Of a DNA stretch of 64,000 nt, positions 23,612-34,128 are shown piece after piece. How positions within the stretch are numbered: position 1 is the stretch's first letter; every line of letters starts with the position of its first letter. This DNA is from Desmodesmus armatus (lineage: Eukaryota > Chlorophyta > Chlorophyceae > Sphaeropleales > Scenedesmaceae). The notes below the pieces were generated by a model. It was given only the letters and a program-made list of their open reading frames with translations, had not been told where the DNA came from and did not search any database. The stretch is from positions 620,001 to 684,000 of the forward strand of contig VIIQ02000006.1 of the NCBI GenBank assembly GCA_007449985.2, written 5' to 3'. The position numbers and the translations under genes are program-made.

Positions 23612-24710
23612 ATGGCTGCCACCAAGGCCCTGTTCTTCCTGGGCTTGATCGCCCTGTTCGCTGTCACCACTGCACGCAGGTGAGGCGCCGCTGTGAAATC
23701 TGTCTTATTTTTCTCTGCTAAGTTACCGTCTTGCCTCCCATCCAATGCCTCGGCGGTCCCTATGACTCGGCCTGACCGCTGACTCTGCGCTGCCTGCGCT
23801 ACCACCAATTCTCCTGCTTGCAGTGACGACGATAACATCGCTGATGCTGTGAGCGGTGTGGTCCCCGCCGGCTCTCGTGCCCTGCGTATGTAGCGATTGG
23901 TGCTGGCCCAATTATGCAAGATCAATGTGTGGCTGTGCTAGCTGGTGACTGCATGCGCTTTCACCCTGTGCATGGTAAATGATCCCGCCGCTGGCCCAAC
24001 ATGTCACAGCATGCAGCAGCAAGCAGCAGCAGCAGCAGCAGCAGCAGTCAAGCAGTCCAGCAGCTTGCCTGCTGCACAAGGTGCTGCTGCAACTCTGTCC
24101 AACACCACAACCAGACCGTCCTGTGCTGCCTGTGTCACCTCCTGCCCCCAATTGCACTGCAGTGACAGGCAAGTATGGCCTGAAGTGGGACTACGACTTC
24201 CACGGCTATGGCCACAAGAAGTACATCCTGTACAAGAAGTACTACGAGAAGGATGACGAGGAGGATGAGGATGAGTGCCACGACTGCGATGACAAGGATG
24301 ACGACAAGTGCGAGAAGAAGGTGTACTACCGCATCTGCTACTACAAGCACAACCACAAGAAGGTGTGTGGAAATGCACTAGCAGAGCGCGGGTTGCATTT
24401 GATTGCCACGTCAGCTGTAGGGATGGTTTCATTGATGATTTGTATCGTACGTCCTGTGAGGCGGCAGCAGCATGCCTGCCAGCACACATGGCACTGCAGC
24501 CTGCAGCTGAGTCAGCTGACTGAGCACCATGCTTGAGTTCTGATTCTGCCTGTGCCATACATTGGCAATGCATCATAATGTGTAGGAATCCTGCTCACTG
24601 TTGTCATCATACCTGCTGCCCTGTTTTCTGTCTGCCTGTAGTGCGACTGCAAAAAGGCGCACAAGACACGCTACTACGTTGTCAAGTACAAGAAGAGCAA
24701 GTGCCACTAA
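23612..24710 (+). CDS. Paralog G4: secreted Lys/Tyr/Asp/Glu/Cys-rich protein
   Basis: Exons 23612-23679, 23824-23885, 24163-24362 and 24642-24710; 132 residues. Signal peptide MAATKALFFLGLIALFAVTT. Exon 2 is full length (DDDNIADAVSGVVPAGSRAL). The core starts TGKYGLKWDYDFHGYGHKK and continues with YILYKKYYEK, DDEEDEDE, CHDC, KCEKKVYYRICYYKHNHKK. Exon 4 is CDCKKAHKT then YYVVKYKKSKCH-stop. Seven cysteines and the 2, 1, 0 intron phases are conserved. Acceptor 3 is TGTAG rather than TGCAG. It lies head to head with G3, 2.2 kb between ATGs, and in tandem with G5. Function unknown. Confidence 0.87.
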
Positions 24711-26818
24711 GCTACAGTGCACGAAACCAGGACTGCCCGCTGAGCAGGTATGTGTACGCGTGGCTTGTGCACATTGGGAGTAATCATCTTTGTGCAGGGG
24801 TATCAGCACAAACTTGTGCTGCAGCGCTTGAAACGCAGGACATTCAGTACTTTTGTGCCGCTTTACACATTCGCTTGGTGGGAGGCCAGGCCGCAACCAG
24901 TTGACATCATGCATGATGCTGCACTACTTCATTCAGCAGCAAAGGCACAGGACATCATTTGATAGGCCTGGTCACTGTGATCGTGTTTTGCTCCATGCAG
25001 GTGCCCCGCTGGCCCTCTGCAGTTGGCCCTGGATCAAGAGAAGGCTCTCTACAGCGCGCATGCAAAACTGCTCTGTGATGCATGTCCCCAACAGTGAACA
25101 GTCTCCCAGATATTGCCGCTTCATTGTATAGACAGCTCCTGCTGTTGTGCTTCTGTGACTGGCAAAACAGTTTGTCATTGGCAGGCTGAGCACTGCCAGT
25201 GCGCGTGGGGTGTGGTAATGTAGATCAGCTTGAGTTTTTGCCATGAGAGGATGTCAGCTGCACTTTTGTGAACGAGCATTCGCCGGCTGTATCACGGCTG
25301 CCAGTGTGCACCGGCCAGCATGCACACGGGGCATCAAGTTGTGCCTACAAGTTGGTACTAGCACAGTTGCTGGCGTGAATGTTGCCGAAGGTGGTGCACA
25401 GGGTGATGGTATGCCAGCCAGCACTCCTTGAGCGTTAAGTTGTCTGTAATTGAGTAGATGAGGGGCACTGTCTGTGTGCCTTGTAACAACCTGGCATTTG
25501 GAGGTGTGATGGGAACATTTCCTTCGAAAGCGACGGAGATATGCTTCAGCCACATTGAGAAACACATGCATGTTGCACATGCACACAGCTCACACCAACA
25601 CCAATCACTGATTGAATTGAATTGCTGCAAACGTGTTCGACACCCTTGACCCAATGCAAATTGGACTGGACAGTCATTTCAATGCAACTGTATGCCATAG
25701 ACACAATGCAGCTGCCAGACACTGTCATGTGGTGCAACAACCTGTCACGCACAGAACCCTGTGCAGTACTGCTCATGCCGGCGGCTGCAACTGCTGGCCA
25801 GACAATGCTGTCAGCACCCGTTGGCTTTGAATGCACAAATTGTCAATTGATAGCAACGGTTGCTATCAGCAGCACAAGGACAGGAGTGTTGTCCCTCAGC
25901 CACATGTGCTGTGGACAGCATAATAGTGTGGATCGGCTGTGCTACTAGAGAGACTCATCAGCGCTTGTGGGTGAAGGACACTGGCTGAGCCAGCACAGTT
26001 TATCCCTCAAGTTGGGCGGTCCAATTGCTGCTTGCCACTTGGACGTTGGCTCAGATCTGGCGCAATTGGTAGCCAAGACATAGTTTCCTGCATCTTGTAC
26101 ACCTTTGACGGAGGCTTTTGAGGCCCTAGCTTGTTGGCTCTGGCCCTGAGCAACATGTTGAGGCCAGCTTCTCCAAGTGCAACCAGATTGGCACAAATCG
26201 TCCAGGGCCAGCAGCAATTCGGTGCCTTGGGACGTAGCATTATGCTAGCTAGCTATAGCGAACTTTGTCACGGGTCAGCCCCTGGCAGAGTGCTGGCATC
26301 AGCAGTGCAGCGTGGCCATGCAGTGCCGATGTGCAACATCTGGCAGTGCTAGATGAGTGGTGACTGCCAGTCTGCGGCAGCTGGGCTGAGAGTGTCTGTT
26401 GCTGCTGCCGGAGCTGCTGAGCAACAGCCCAATTCACAGGTAGCTGACGGACAGGCCAGCAGGTGGTGGCCAGCTGTCGGCAAGGCGGCGTGAAGCCTTG
26501 CGCCCCAGCTACTAGCGGACAAGTGTTCAAACCTGCTGCAAGGGCAGGTCACCGCGACAATCTTGAATGGTTGAACCCGCGGTGGAGTGTGTTTGGCCGA
26601 ATTTTGCAGAGGACTAAGCATGGAGGCAGCCTCCATGGGCACGTTGCGGCGTCCTTGCGGCAAAAGTGTGCAGGTGATCAGGCCATGGATTTCCAAACGG
26701 ACAGGTCGCAGCACAGCACTGGACTCGCACCTCGTAGGTGCGTAAAAAGCTATGTTTTGTTGGGATTCAATTGATTTACTGGAACTTCGGAAGCACCATC
26801 AGTCGATGCGCACAGCAC

Positions 26819-26921
26819 GACGAAGCGTCGGGTGCGACTCGATGACGTTTGCGAGGCGATCGCAATCGCGGTCGGAAAGGTTACCCGACAGGGTTACTCG
26901 AGAGCAACACCACCTATATAA
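26819..26921 (+). promoter_or_regulatory. G5 promoter
   Basis: GACGAAGCGTCGG (26819-26831) is identical to the G4 element. ATCGCAATCGCGGTCGG (about 26860) is a weak version of the shared 17-mer. ACCTATATAACCCC has TATATAA at 26915-26921, 86 bp before the ATG. Confidence 0.6.
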
Positions 26922-27000
26922 CCCCCTGCGACTCCGGCAACCCATCAACGTTCGCTCCAAACGTGCAAATCATTCATCAAACGCTTCCGAAACGGTCGTG

Positions 27001-28133
27001 ATGTCTGCCACCAAGGCCCTGTTCCTGCTGGGTTTGCTTGCCCTCTTCGCTGTCGCCACAGCCCGCAGGTGAGGCCGCTTCAGACACTGTCTGTGCTCCT
27101 TTTCCCTGCCAGCCATGTTCTTGGTTGGCTCCATCTTCATGCCTCCGACCGAGCATGACAATGACTCAGCCTGACCGCTCTCCACTGCCTGCACTGCATG
27201 CTGGCACCTTTTACCTGCTTGCGCTGCATGCTGGCACCTTTTACCTGCTTGCAGTGACGAGAACCTCGCTGATGCTGTGAGCGGTGTCGTCCCCACCGGC
27301 TCCCGTGCCCTGCGTAAGTAGCGATGAGCGCATGCCCGATTATGCAAGAGTTCCGCAGAATGTGGCTGTTCCAGCCGGCTGAGTGCACGCGCTATGTATC
27401 GTGAACCAGCCCGCTGCTGCGACAACATGTCATAACAAGCAGCAGCAGCAGCTAAGCAGTGCAGCAGCTGACCAACACACCAGGACGCCCCTGCAACGCT
27501 TCCAACAACAATTCAGGCCACCATGTGCTGCCTGTGTCCCCTCCTGCCCCCGAATGCACTGCAGTGACTGGCGTGAAGTATTATGGCCTGAAGCATGGCC
27601 ATGGTCTGGGACTGTTTGACTTCCACAGTTGGGGCCGCACAAAGTACATCGTGTGGAAGAAGTACTACGAGAAGGATGATGCTGAGGATGAGTGCCACGA
27701 CTGCGATGATGATGACAATGAGGATTGCAAGAAGAAGGTGTACTACCGCGTCTGCTACTACAAGCACAACCACAAGAAGGTACGTGGGGTGCACCAGGAC
27801 AGCGTCAGGTGCATTCATTCTGCTGAGTCAGCTGTAGAAACCAGGTTGATCAATGATCTCCACTGTATGTGCTGCCAGCTTCGGAAGCGGACGCAGGCCC
27901 GCCAGCAGACATGGCAGATAGGCTGACTGTGCATGATGTACTGATATGTGACTCACATTCGATCCGGAATCAGACTGTGCCATGCTATGCACATGTTGGC
28001 AACTGGCTCACTGATGCCATCAGAAGGGGCCCTTCCTGCTGCCCTGGTTTCTGCCTTTCTGCAGTGCGACTGCAAGAGGGAGCACAAGTCGCGCATCTAC
28101 GTGGTCAAGTACAAGAAGACCTACTGCCACTAA
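27001..28133 (+). CDS. Paralog G5: secreted Lys/Tyr/Asp/Glu/Cys-rich protein
   Basis: Exons 27001-27068, 27255-27313, 27565-27779 and 28065-28133; 136 residues. The most diverged copy. Signal peptide MSATKALFLLGLLALFAVAT; exon 2 DENLADAVSGVVPTGSRAL. The core opens with a Gly/His-rich GLKHGHGLGLFDFHSW, then RTKYIVWKKYYEK, a shorter acidic run (DDAEDE), CHDC, NEDCKKKVYYRVCYYKHNHKK. The tail is CDCKREHKSRIYVVKYKKTYCH-stop with seven cysteines conserved. The retained spacing of Cys, Tyr and Lys despite sequence drift argues for selection on a functional protein. Function unknown. Confidence 0.87.
27194..27253 (+). repeat. 30-bp tandem duplication at the G5 intron 1 acceptor
   Basis: Two near-identical 30-bp copies (CTGCATGCTGGCACCTTTTA plus TTGCG or TTGCA). 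Only the second ends in the TTGCAG used as the acceptor; in the first the AG is replaced by GC. Confidence 0.75.
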
Positions 28134-29301
28134 AGATACTGGGCAAGGAACCACGAGTGCCCGCTGTGCAGGTAGGTGGTATGCGTTGCTTGTGCACCAG
28201 CCTACCACCGTCACACGGTGTGGTGCGCACTTTGGTAGTCCTTCTCCTGTGCAAGCCTATCAGCACAACTGCATGCATCAGTTTGGAAAAAACTCCCACA
28301 TTTTGCCCCTTTGCACATCCCTCTAGAGGATCTGGCGGGAGGCCAAGCATCAGCCACTCCTGTGCTGCGCTACTTGATTCAGCCAGAGAGTCACAGCACA
28401 TGATTCTGAATCACTCTGCGGTGCCATGTTGACTGCTTCCTTCTCAGACGATGTTGATTGATTGCTGTGGTGTGTTGCTGCCTGCAGGTGCCCCACTCAC
28501 ACCTGCTGGCCCTCTGCAGTTGGCCCTGAGTTATGAGACGGATGTCCACAGCACCAAGCAAGACTGCTGCCCTCTGTGATGCTTTCCCCTTGAATTGAAC
28601 AGGATTATCAAACATTGCCGGTTCATTGTAGAAACAGCTCCTGTTGTTGTGCTCCTGTGACTGGCAATACGATAATCATTGGCAGGCTGAGCTCTTGTGA
28701 CTGGTCATGTCGGGACACAGCTGGTTTGTTTTGTACCCCTACAGGGTGTGTTGTTCTTCCCAAATTGTTGGTTTCCCCCCAGAGGGTGTGTTTTTCCTGC
28801 CAGAGGGTGCGGTGTTCCTCCCATTGTTGTTTCCTCCCAGAGGGTGGATTATGATGCAACTCTTGTGCGTATGTGATGTGGATCAATTTTCTCTTTCAGC
28901 TGCAGTTTTGTGCTTTACAGCTCGCCACCTGTATCACGGGCTGTCAGTGTACACATGTCCAGCATGCACACTGGGCAGTGGGTTTTGGTGACAAATTGCC
29001 AGCAAAGTTGCTGGTGTGAAGGTTGTGGCAGTTGGTGCGCAGGGTTTTGTAATGCCAGCAGTCACTTTTTGAGCATGCAGTTGTCCGTAGTTGACTAGGC
29101 AAGGGCTGCTGTCTGTATTGCCTTGTAGAAACCTGACATTTGGAGATGTGAAGATGTACCTGCATCCAATTTGATGGAGCTAGGGTCCCAAGCCATATTG
29201 TGCACACTGTGCAGGCTGCATGTTGGACATGCACACAGCTCACGACAACACACCTGACCTTTGCAATGCCCACACGCACGGTGCATCACAAGCATGGTGT
29301 G
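28134..29301. other. G5 3' flank
   Basis: No gene seen. It repeats landmarks of the G4 3' flank. At 28735-28850 the phrase CCCAGAGGGTG and its variants occurs four times at irregular spacing, absent from the G4 copy. Confidence 0.4.
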
Positions 29302-29310
29302 GCTGTCATT

Positions 29311-29985
29311 CAGGGCTTTTCAGCCCGGCCGGGATCCCGGTGAAATGGGATTCTGGAGCCCCAATACACAGTCAAAATTGGCAGTGCTGAACGGGCAAAC
29401 CGGTCAAAAAAGGGTTTGGCACAGGAGTCACAGGGATGCGTCCCGGTGGGTTTTCCGGCAGCAAAACGGGCATCCCGGTGAATTTTAGACATTTTTGCCG
29501 GTCAGAACGACGCGTTTTCTTAACAGGCCCCTGCGGGGCTGTTTGATCTGCTAGGGATCAAGTACAATTCGCGAATCTTCCATCGTAGGGGCCATGAACG
29601 GCCAGAATGACATATGTAATGCTAAAACGTAGGGTTCGTGACCCGCATTTTGCTGCAGCAGCATGTCAACACGCCAGGGAGAGTGCTGTATGTAGTACTG
29701 ATCAGTGACTGTATGAGGGGCGTTGTTGCCTCAAAAACTGTTTGCTCAAAAAAAGGAACGTTCCGCCAAAGTAGTGTTTAAGCCTTTACACACCAATGCA
29801 CTACAAACTTGACGTCTGTAGGAGCAAATGGCCATGTTCTGGTATCCCTGTGAAAAATTTGGGGGCCCACCAGGCATCCCTTTGAATATGGCCGGTGGCT
29901 GTGAGCAGACCGGGATGCATCCCTGTGAAAAATCAAGGGGCTGAACGGGCAGCCCTTCGAGGGAAAAAGGCCCTGAAAAGCCCTG
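29311..29985. mobile_element. Non-autonomous hAT-like element (MITE), 675 bp
   Basis: Perfect 13-bp terminal inverted repeats CAGGGCTTTTCAG (29311-29323) and CTGAAAAGCCCTG (29973-29985). The flanks are GCTGTCATT and GCTGTCATA, an 8-bp duplication plus one differing base, as expected for hAT transposons, which make 8-bp target duplications. Subterminal motifs of the type GGGATNCCGGTGAAA recur near both ends. An internal hairpin AACAGGCCCCTGCGGGGCTGTT lies near 29522. No transposase reading frame is present. The paralogous site behind G4 (near 25720) has the flanks joined without the insert. The hAT assignment is inferred from ends and duplication length. Confidence 0.82.
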
Positions 29986-30655
29986 GCTGTCATAACTCTC
30001 TCATTTGGTGCAACAGACTGTCACACACAGTACCACGTGCAGTACTGCTCATGGTGTCAGCTGCAGCAACTGACCAGATGGTGCTGTCAGCACTGCTGCT
30101 GGCAACAGGTGCACATTTGCATCTGGCATCAAGCCAGTGATCAACATGACTTATCAGCAAGCAACAGCCCCGCATGACTCATCAGCAAGCAACAGCCTTG
30201 CGAATGTATGTAATCATGCCGTTGCTGTTGAATTTGTGCAAATTCAATGACATGTCATTGTCACTCCCTGTTGCCATCTGCAGCACAGCGATAGAAGTGT
30301 CCTGCCTCAGCTATCTGTGCTGTCACAGCAAACTAGTGTGGTGATGGGCTGTAGTAAAAGATAATATAATCAGCGCTAGTGGATGCTGCATTGATGAAGG
30401 ACAGCAAACGGTTGGTCCCTCAAGCTGGGCACTTCAGTTGCTGCTGGCCATTTGGATGCCAGCTCATGAAATAGCCACAACATCCAACTAGCATGACGAT
30501 GATTGACGGTGCTGGTGTGGTGCGTCAGCTGATTGATGCTGCAGACCCCTGTACAACTGTCATCTCAAAGGGCATCGTCTTCCTTGACTCTTGTGTGGAG
30601 ATGAAGCACAATGCCACAGTGTGCTTTGTACATATGGGCCAGCTGGAGCTGCAGA
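29986..30655. other. Flank beyond the element, with start of a third duplicated unit
   Basis: 29995-30135 matches the G4 flank near 25720-25830. 30380-30480 (CCTCAAGCTGGGC, TTGCTGCTGGCCATTTGGATG) matches the start of the G5 unit near 25960-26060. No gene follows this third start; similarity stops near the PPME1 3' end. Confidence 0.5.
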
Positions 30656-33571
30656 TTACTTGCCATATGTTGCTGCATACGCATACTTGCAGCAGTATTG
30701 AAACTCAATGTTGCATAGGCTCTGCTTCGGCGGCAATGTCCTCCTTTCCCAGCTGCTCCTTTCCCACTGCCCATCGCCATGCGCGTCTGCAGCTGATGCA
30801 ACGGCACCTGCAGCTCCTGGTGTAACGGCATCTGCTGCTGCTGCACCTGGCCCAGCTGAGTGCAGCGGCCCTCCAACAACAGGCAGCACTGGCCGCACCC
30901 CTGGTCGCGCCTTTGGGATGACCATGGGCGGCTCACCGATGCGGAACCGGTGCGAAAACTGCTGCAGGTACTCTGCCGTCTTGCTGGGCTCATCCTCCTG
31001 CATGCCACTTGCGGGGAGCACAATTCAGACAAGCTGGAGAACGTTTCAAGCCTTTGACCAGCAGCCCCAGCCCTACGTATGGTCAGCCAGGCAGCATCTT
31101 GTCGTCAGTGTTATCTGCTATGCTTTGCTTCCAGATGGCACCATCCTCATGCTGCAGCCTTGCACCCCACCTGGATGGCATGGCCTGCGGTGGGCATCAG
31201 CACCAGCTGGAACTTTCCCTGCATCTGCCCTATAGTCAGCGACTTGTCCAGCCTGCACAGCACAAAACCGCACACAAGGGTGCAAAGGGGGGCAGCTTTG
31301 CTGGGCTGCAAATTTCCAGCTGACACACAGGCCGTAGACGAGTGCCACGCCAACCACACTCAGGGCCTAGATCAGCAAGGTGGTTGGTCATTGCACTCAC
31401 TAACACTCTGTGCTACTGGCTCCCATCAGCCACACACAGCAGCCTGCCTGGTGTCACAAGCAATTGCAAACAGTTCCACTAAACTAGCGAGATTATCAGC
31501 CTGACACATCACAAGTGCTGCTGTCCAGCAGCGGCAGACAGGGCCGCACCTGTCTGTACCAGCCAGCAGCAGCATCTTGGGCACCGACAGGCCCAGGAAA
31601 GCATCCGACAGCCCCTCATACCAGCCACGCCAGTAGGGGCTGCTCGCCGCCAAGTTGGTGCGCCACTGCCAGGAGCCATCAGCACCCTGCACAGCCATCA
31701 CAATGGGAACACACGGTCATGCTGCCAACAAGCACACTGCCCTGTCACACATCACCAGTCCAGAGCTGGATCACCGTGGTGGCACTAAAACATGACGTCT
31801 ATTGAGCCTGAAAGAGCCGTGCTAGGAGGCTGGCGCAGGTGACATGCACCGTCAGTGGCAGCAAGGGTGTGGGTGGGGCGGTGACAGCTGCTGACCTGTG
31901 AGAGCTGTGACGGCAGTGACACACCAGCCATCTCCCTGTTCTTGCATGTGCCTGTGCGCACAGCCCAGTCACAGGCAACCTCAAGGGAAGGGAAGCTGGC
32001 TGGCCGGCCCTGCAGGACAGCTGTCATGTGCGGCAAGGCAGCTGCCAACAGCAGCGGCAGCAGCAGGCACAGCAATTGCAGGACATGGGTGAGTTGTTGC
32101 TGCTGGAAAAGGCCAGCCAACCAACAACTCTGCCTTACTGTCAACCTGCACCATCACGGCATCACGTGCAGGAACCTTGCACAAGCATGGCCTTCAAAGC
32201 AATGAGTACACGAGGCTGCATGCAAGGAAGAAGCCCGCTGTGTGGCACCTACTGTGGCCTAGGCCAAGGCAGAGCGCAGCAGCATATTGACTGCTCCATG
32301 CAGGGGCTCACCTATCGCAGTGCCTTCCACCACATCAATGACCACCACACCATCAAGCCCTGTGATTGCCTTAGTGGCTGCAGCCCACACTGCCAGGGCA
32401 CCACCCATGCTGTGCCCCACCAGCAGCGTCGGCACACGCTCTGTGCTGCTGCCAAACACCTGCTGCCAGACTGCCACTATGTCCTGCGTCATGGTCTGCA
32501 GCAGGCAGCAGCACGGAGCAGGGTTGTCGACATGTGCAGGGGGCATGCTCGGCACAGTAATGGTGGTGGCAATGCAGACGGGATTACCGCATTCAACAGC
32601 TCAGTGGTGGAACAGCAACAGCTGCACCTAGCTGTGTGCATGCCACACGGCTGTGTGAGCCATGCTGCCCGCGTGCTGTGAGCAAGCACCACTTGGTAAA
32701 GCCTCTGCCGTTTACAGGGTTGTGCTGATGCTCACAACCTGTTCCAAGCAACACACAATGCATTGGCTGCAGTTCCTGTAACTACACACCTCTGCTGACA
32801 GGTCTGCATCGTCTGAGGTGGTGGTGCTCCCATGGCCCCTCAAGTCCATGGCAAACACACGGTACCTGCAGCGACAGCAAGCCTGGTCACACCGCCTGTG
32901 TGACTCCACTCCTGCTGTAGAGCGAACCTGAGGCTGCCGTGCAGGTCACTGCTATGCTTCTGGCAAAGCAGTGCGATGCTGCAGCATTTTGGTCTGCATT
33001 TTGCAAGCAGCGCAGTGTGTGACATCCGCCTGGCACTCACTGCTGCTTGAGCTGCTTTGCAACCAGAGACCAGGTAAGCCCCGTGTAGCCACCACCATGG
33101 AGACAGAACACAACTGCACCTTGGGCACCGGCCATGTAAGTTGTGAACACACCCCTGCAAGCAACAGGGTGTCACCATGTAACAGCCTGGAATGAAGCAA
33201 CAACCTAGCAGGAGGCCCCCAAAATCATAAAGCTGCTACAATGCACCAAAAGCTGCGCCGTTGCTGTGCGGGGAGTCTGCGCACCTGCCAGGCACCTCAA
33301 CAGTTTGGCGGGTGTCCCAGTACGCCTCCCAGCTGCCCAGCGCCACTTTGTGCCGCAAAGCAGCTGCTGGATGGTCAGACTCGTTACTGCTGCTTTCTAG
33401 GGACAGCTTTGAACACTCTTCCACGCTGCTGTCCATGGCATCCTCTTGCACTGCCTGCAGGTGGTGACTCTGATGGCTTGCAGCCTGGCCTAGCACAGCC
33501 TGTTTTCTGAGGTCGAGTGCCTGTTTATTTGTCATGCGTGGAGGCTTCAACAGGCCAGATGGAGGGTCCAT
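30656..33571 (-). CDS. PPME1: Protein phosphatase methylesterase 1 (PP2A demethylase)
   Basis: Exons 33571-33285, 33154-33041, 32865-32790, 32495-32312, 32041-31896, 31686-31550, 31252-31171 and 30997-30656; all phases agree, giving 455 residues. The alpha/beta hydrolase removes the methyl ester from the C-terminal Leu of the PP2A catalytic subunit. Seen in order: FCLHGGGYTGLTW (oxyanion loop), MDLRGHGST, nucleophile elbow LLVGHSMGGALAVWAA (Ser), VVVIDVVEGTAI, GRPASFPSLEVACDW, LLLAGTDRLDKSLTIGQMQG (acidic-residue region) and PTAGHAIQEDEPSKTAEYL (catalytic His). The N-terminus is about 95 residues, Ser/His-rich. The C-terminus carries an ~85-residue A/G/P-rich extension beyond the family end at FSHRFRI. 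An internal Met 12 codons in is an alternative start. Confidence 0.93.
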
Positions 33572-34128
33572 GGCGCTGTGTGGACTTTGCTCTCTGGATC
33601 AGCCTGATGGATCAGCCTGATGATCTGATTCGAAGAATGCACGAGTTTTCGAGTAAAGAGGTGTTGAGGTACGCCTCCATACTCCTTGTCACCAAAAAGT
33701 GTTTCCAAAAGTTTCGTTGACAAAGCCCTTGCAGCAACTGGGCAGTAAGATTATTCAATGCATTACTCAACCCTCACAAACATCTCAGCAACAGTACTTT
33801 CCCACCATCACCTTCTGGTATGACTTGAGGGTCCCAACGTGGCCTCTGCCTTGCGTCACTTGTGGCAGGTACCGAGTCTGACCAAGCGCAGAGCGCCTTG
33901 GGTACTACTGGTCCCGGTCGGCAGTACCGTGCGGCATACATGCTTGTACAAGGTGTGAGCTGGATATGTGCGGCTCTTGGCCACCTCAACAGCCCGGATT
34001 GCCTAAGGCTGAAAACAGGTTGACAAATCTCTCACAGCTGTCGGCGGTGACAAGCGTAAGATGAGAATGAAGCTGCCACCACTTGCACCTCGCCACGACA
34101 ACAACAACTCTGCATGGTTATGGCGCAG
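33572..34128. other. Spacer between the ApaG-domain gene and PPME1
   Basis: Should contain the PPME1 promoter and the 3' UTR of the upstream minus-strand gene. A 13-bp direct repeat GATCAGCCTGATG occurs twice near 33598-33623. No gene seen. Confidence 0.45.

Larger units (their letters stand above)
22730..25960. repeat. Segmental duplication unit carrying G4
   Basis: Matches about 26000-30135. Shared landmarks: AGCCAAGACATGGTCTCCTG (about 22863; near-copy about 26073), GCTGACGGACAG (about 22995 and 26444), the gene, CTGGCCCTCTGCAGTTGGCC (about 25009 and 28504), and CAGTACTGCTCATG (about 25765 and 30040). Direct orientation, period about 3.4 kb at the gene. Confidence 0.7.
26000..30135. repeat. 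Segmental duplication unit carrying G5
   Basis: Direct copy of the unit at about 22730-25960, enlarged by the 675-bp element at 29311-29985. Non-coding parts hold no other gene. Boundaries are approximate. Confidence 0.7.
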
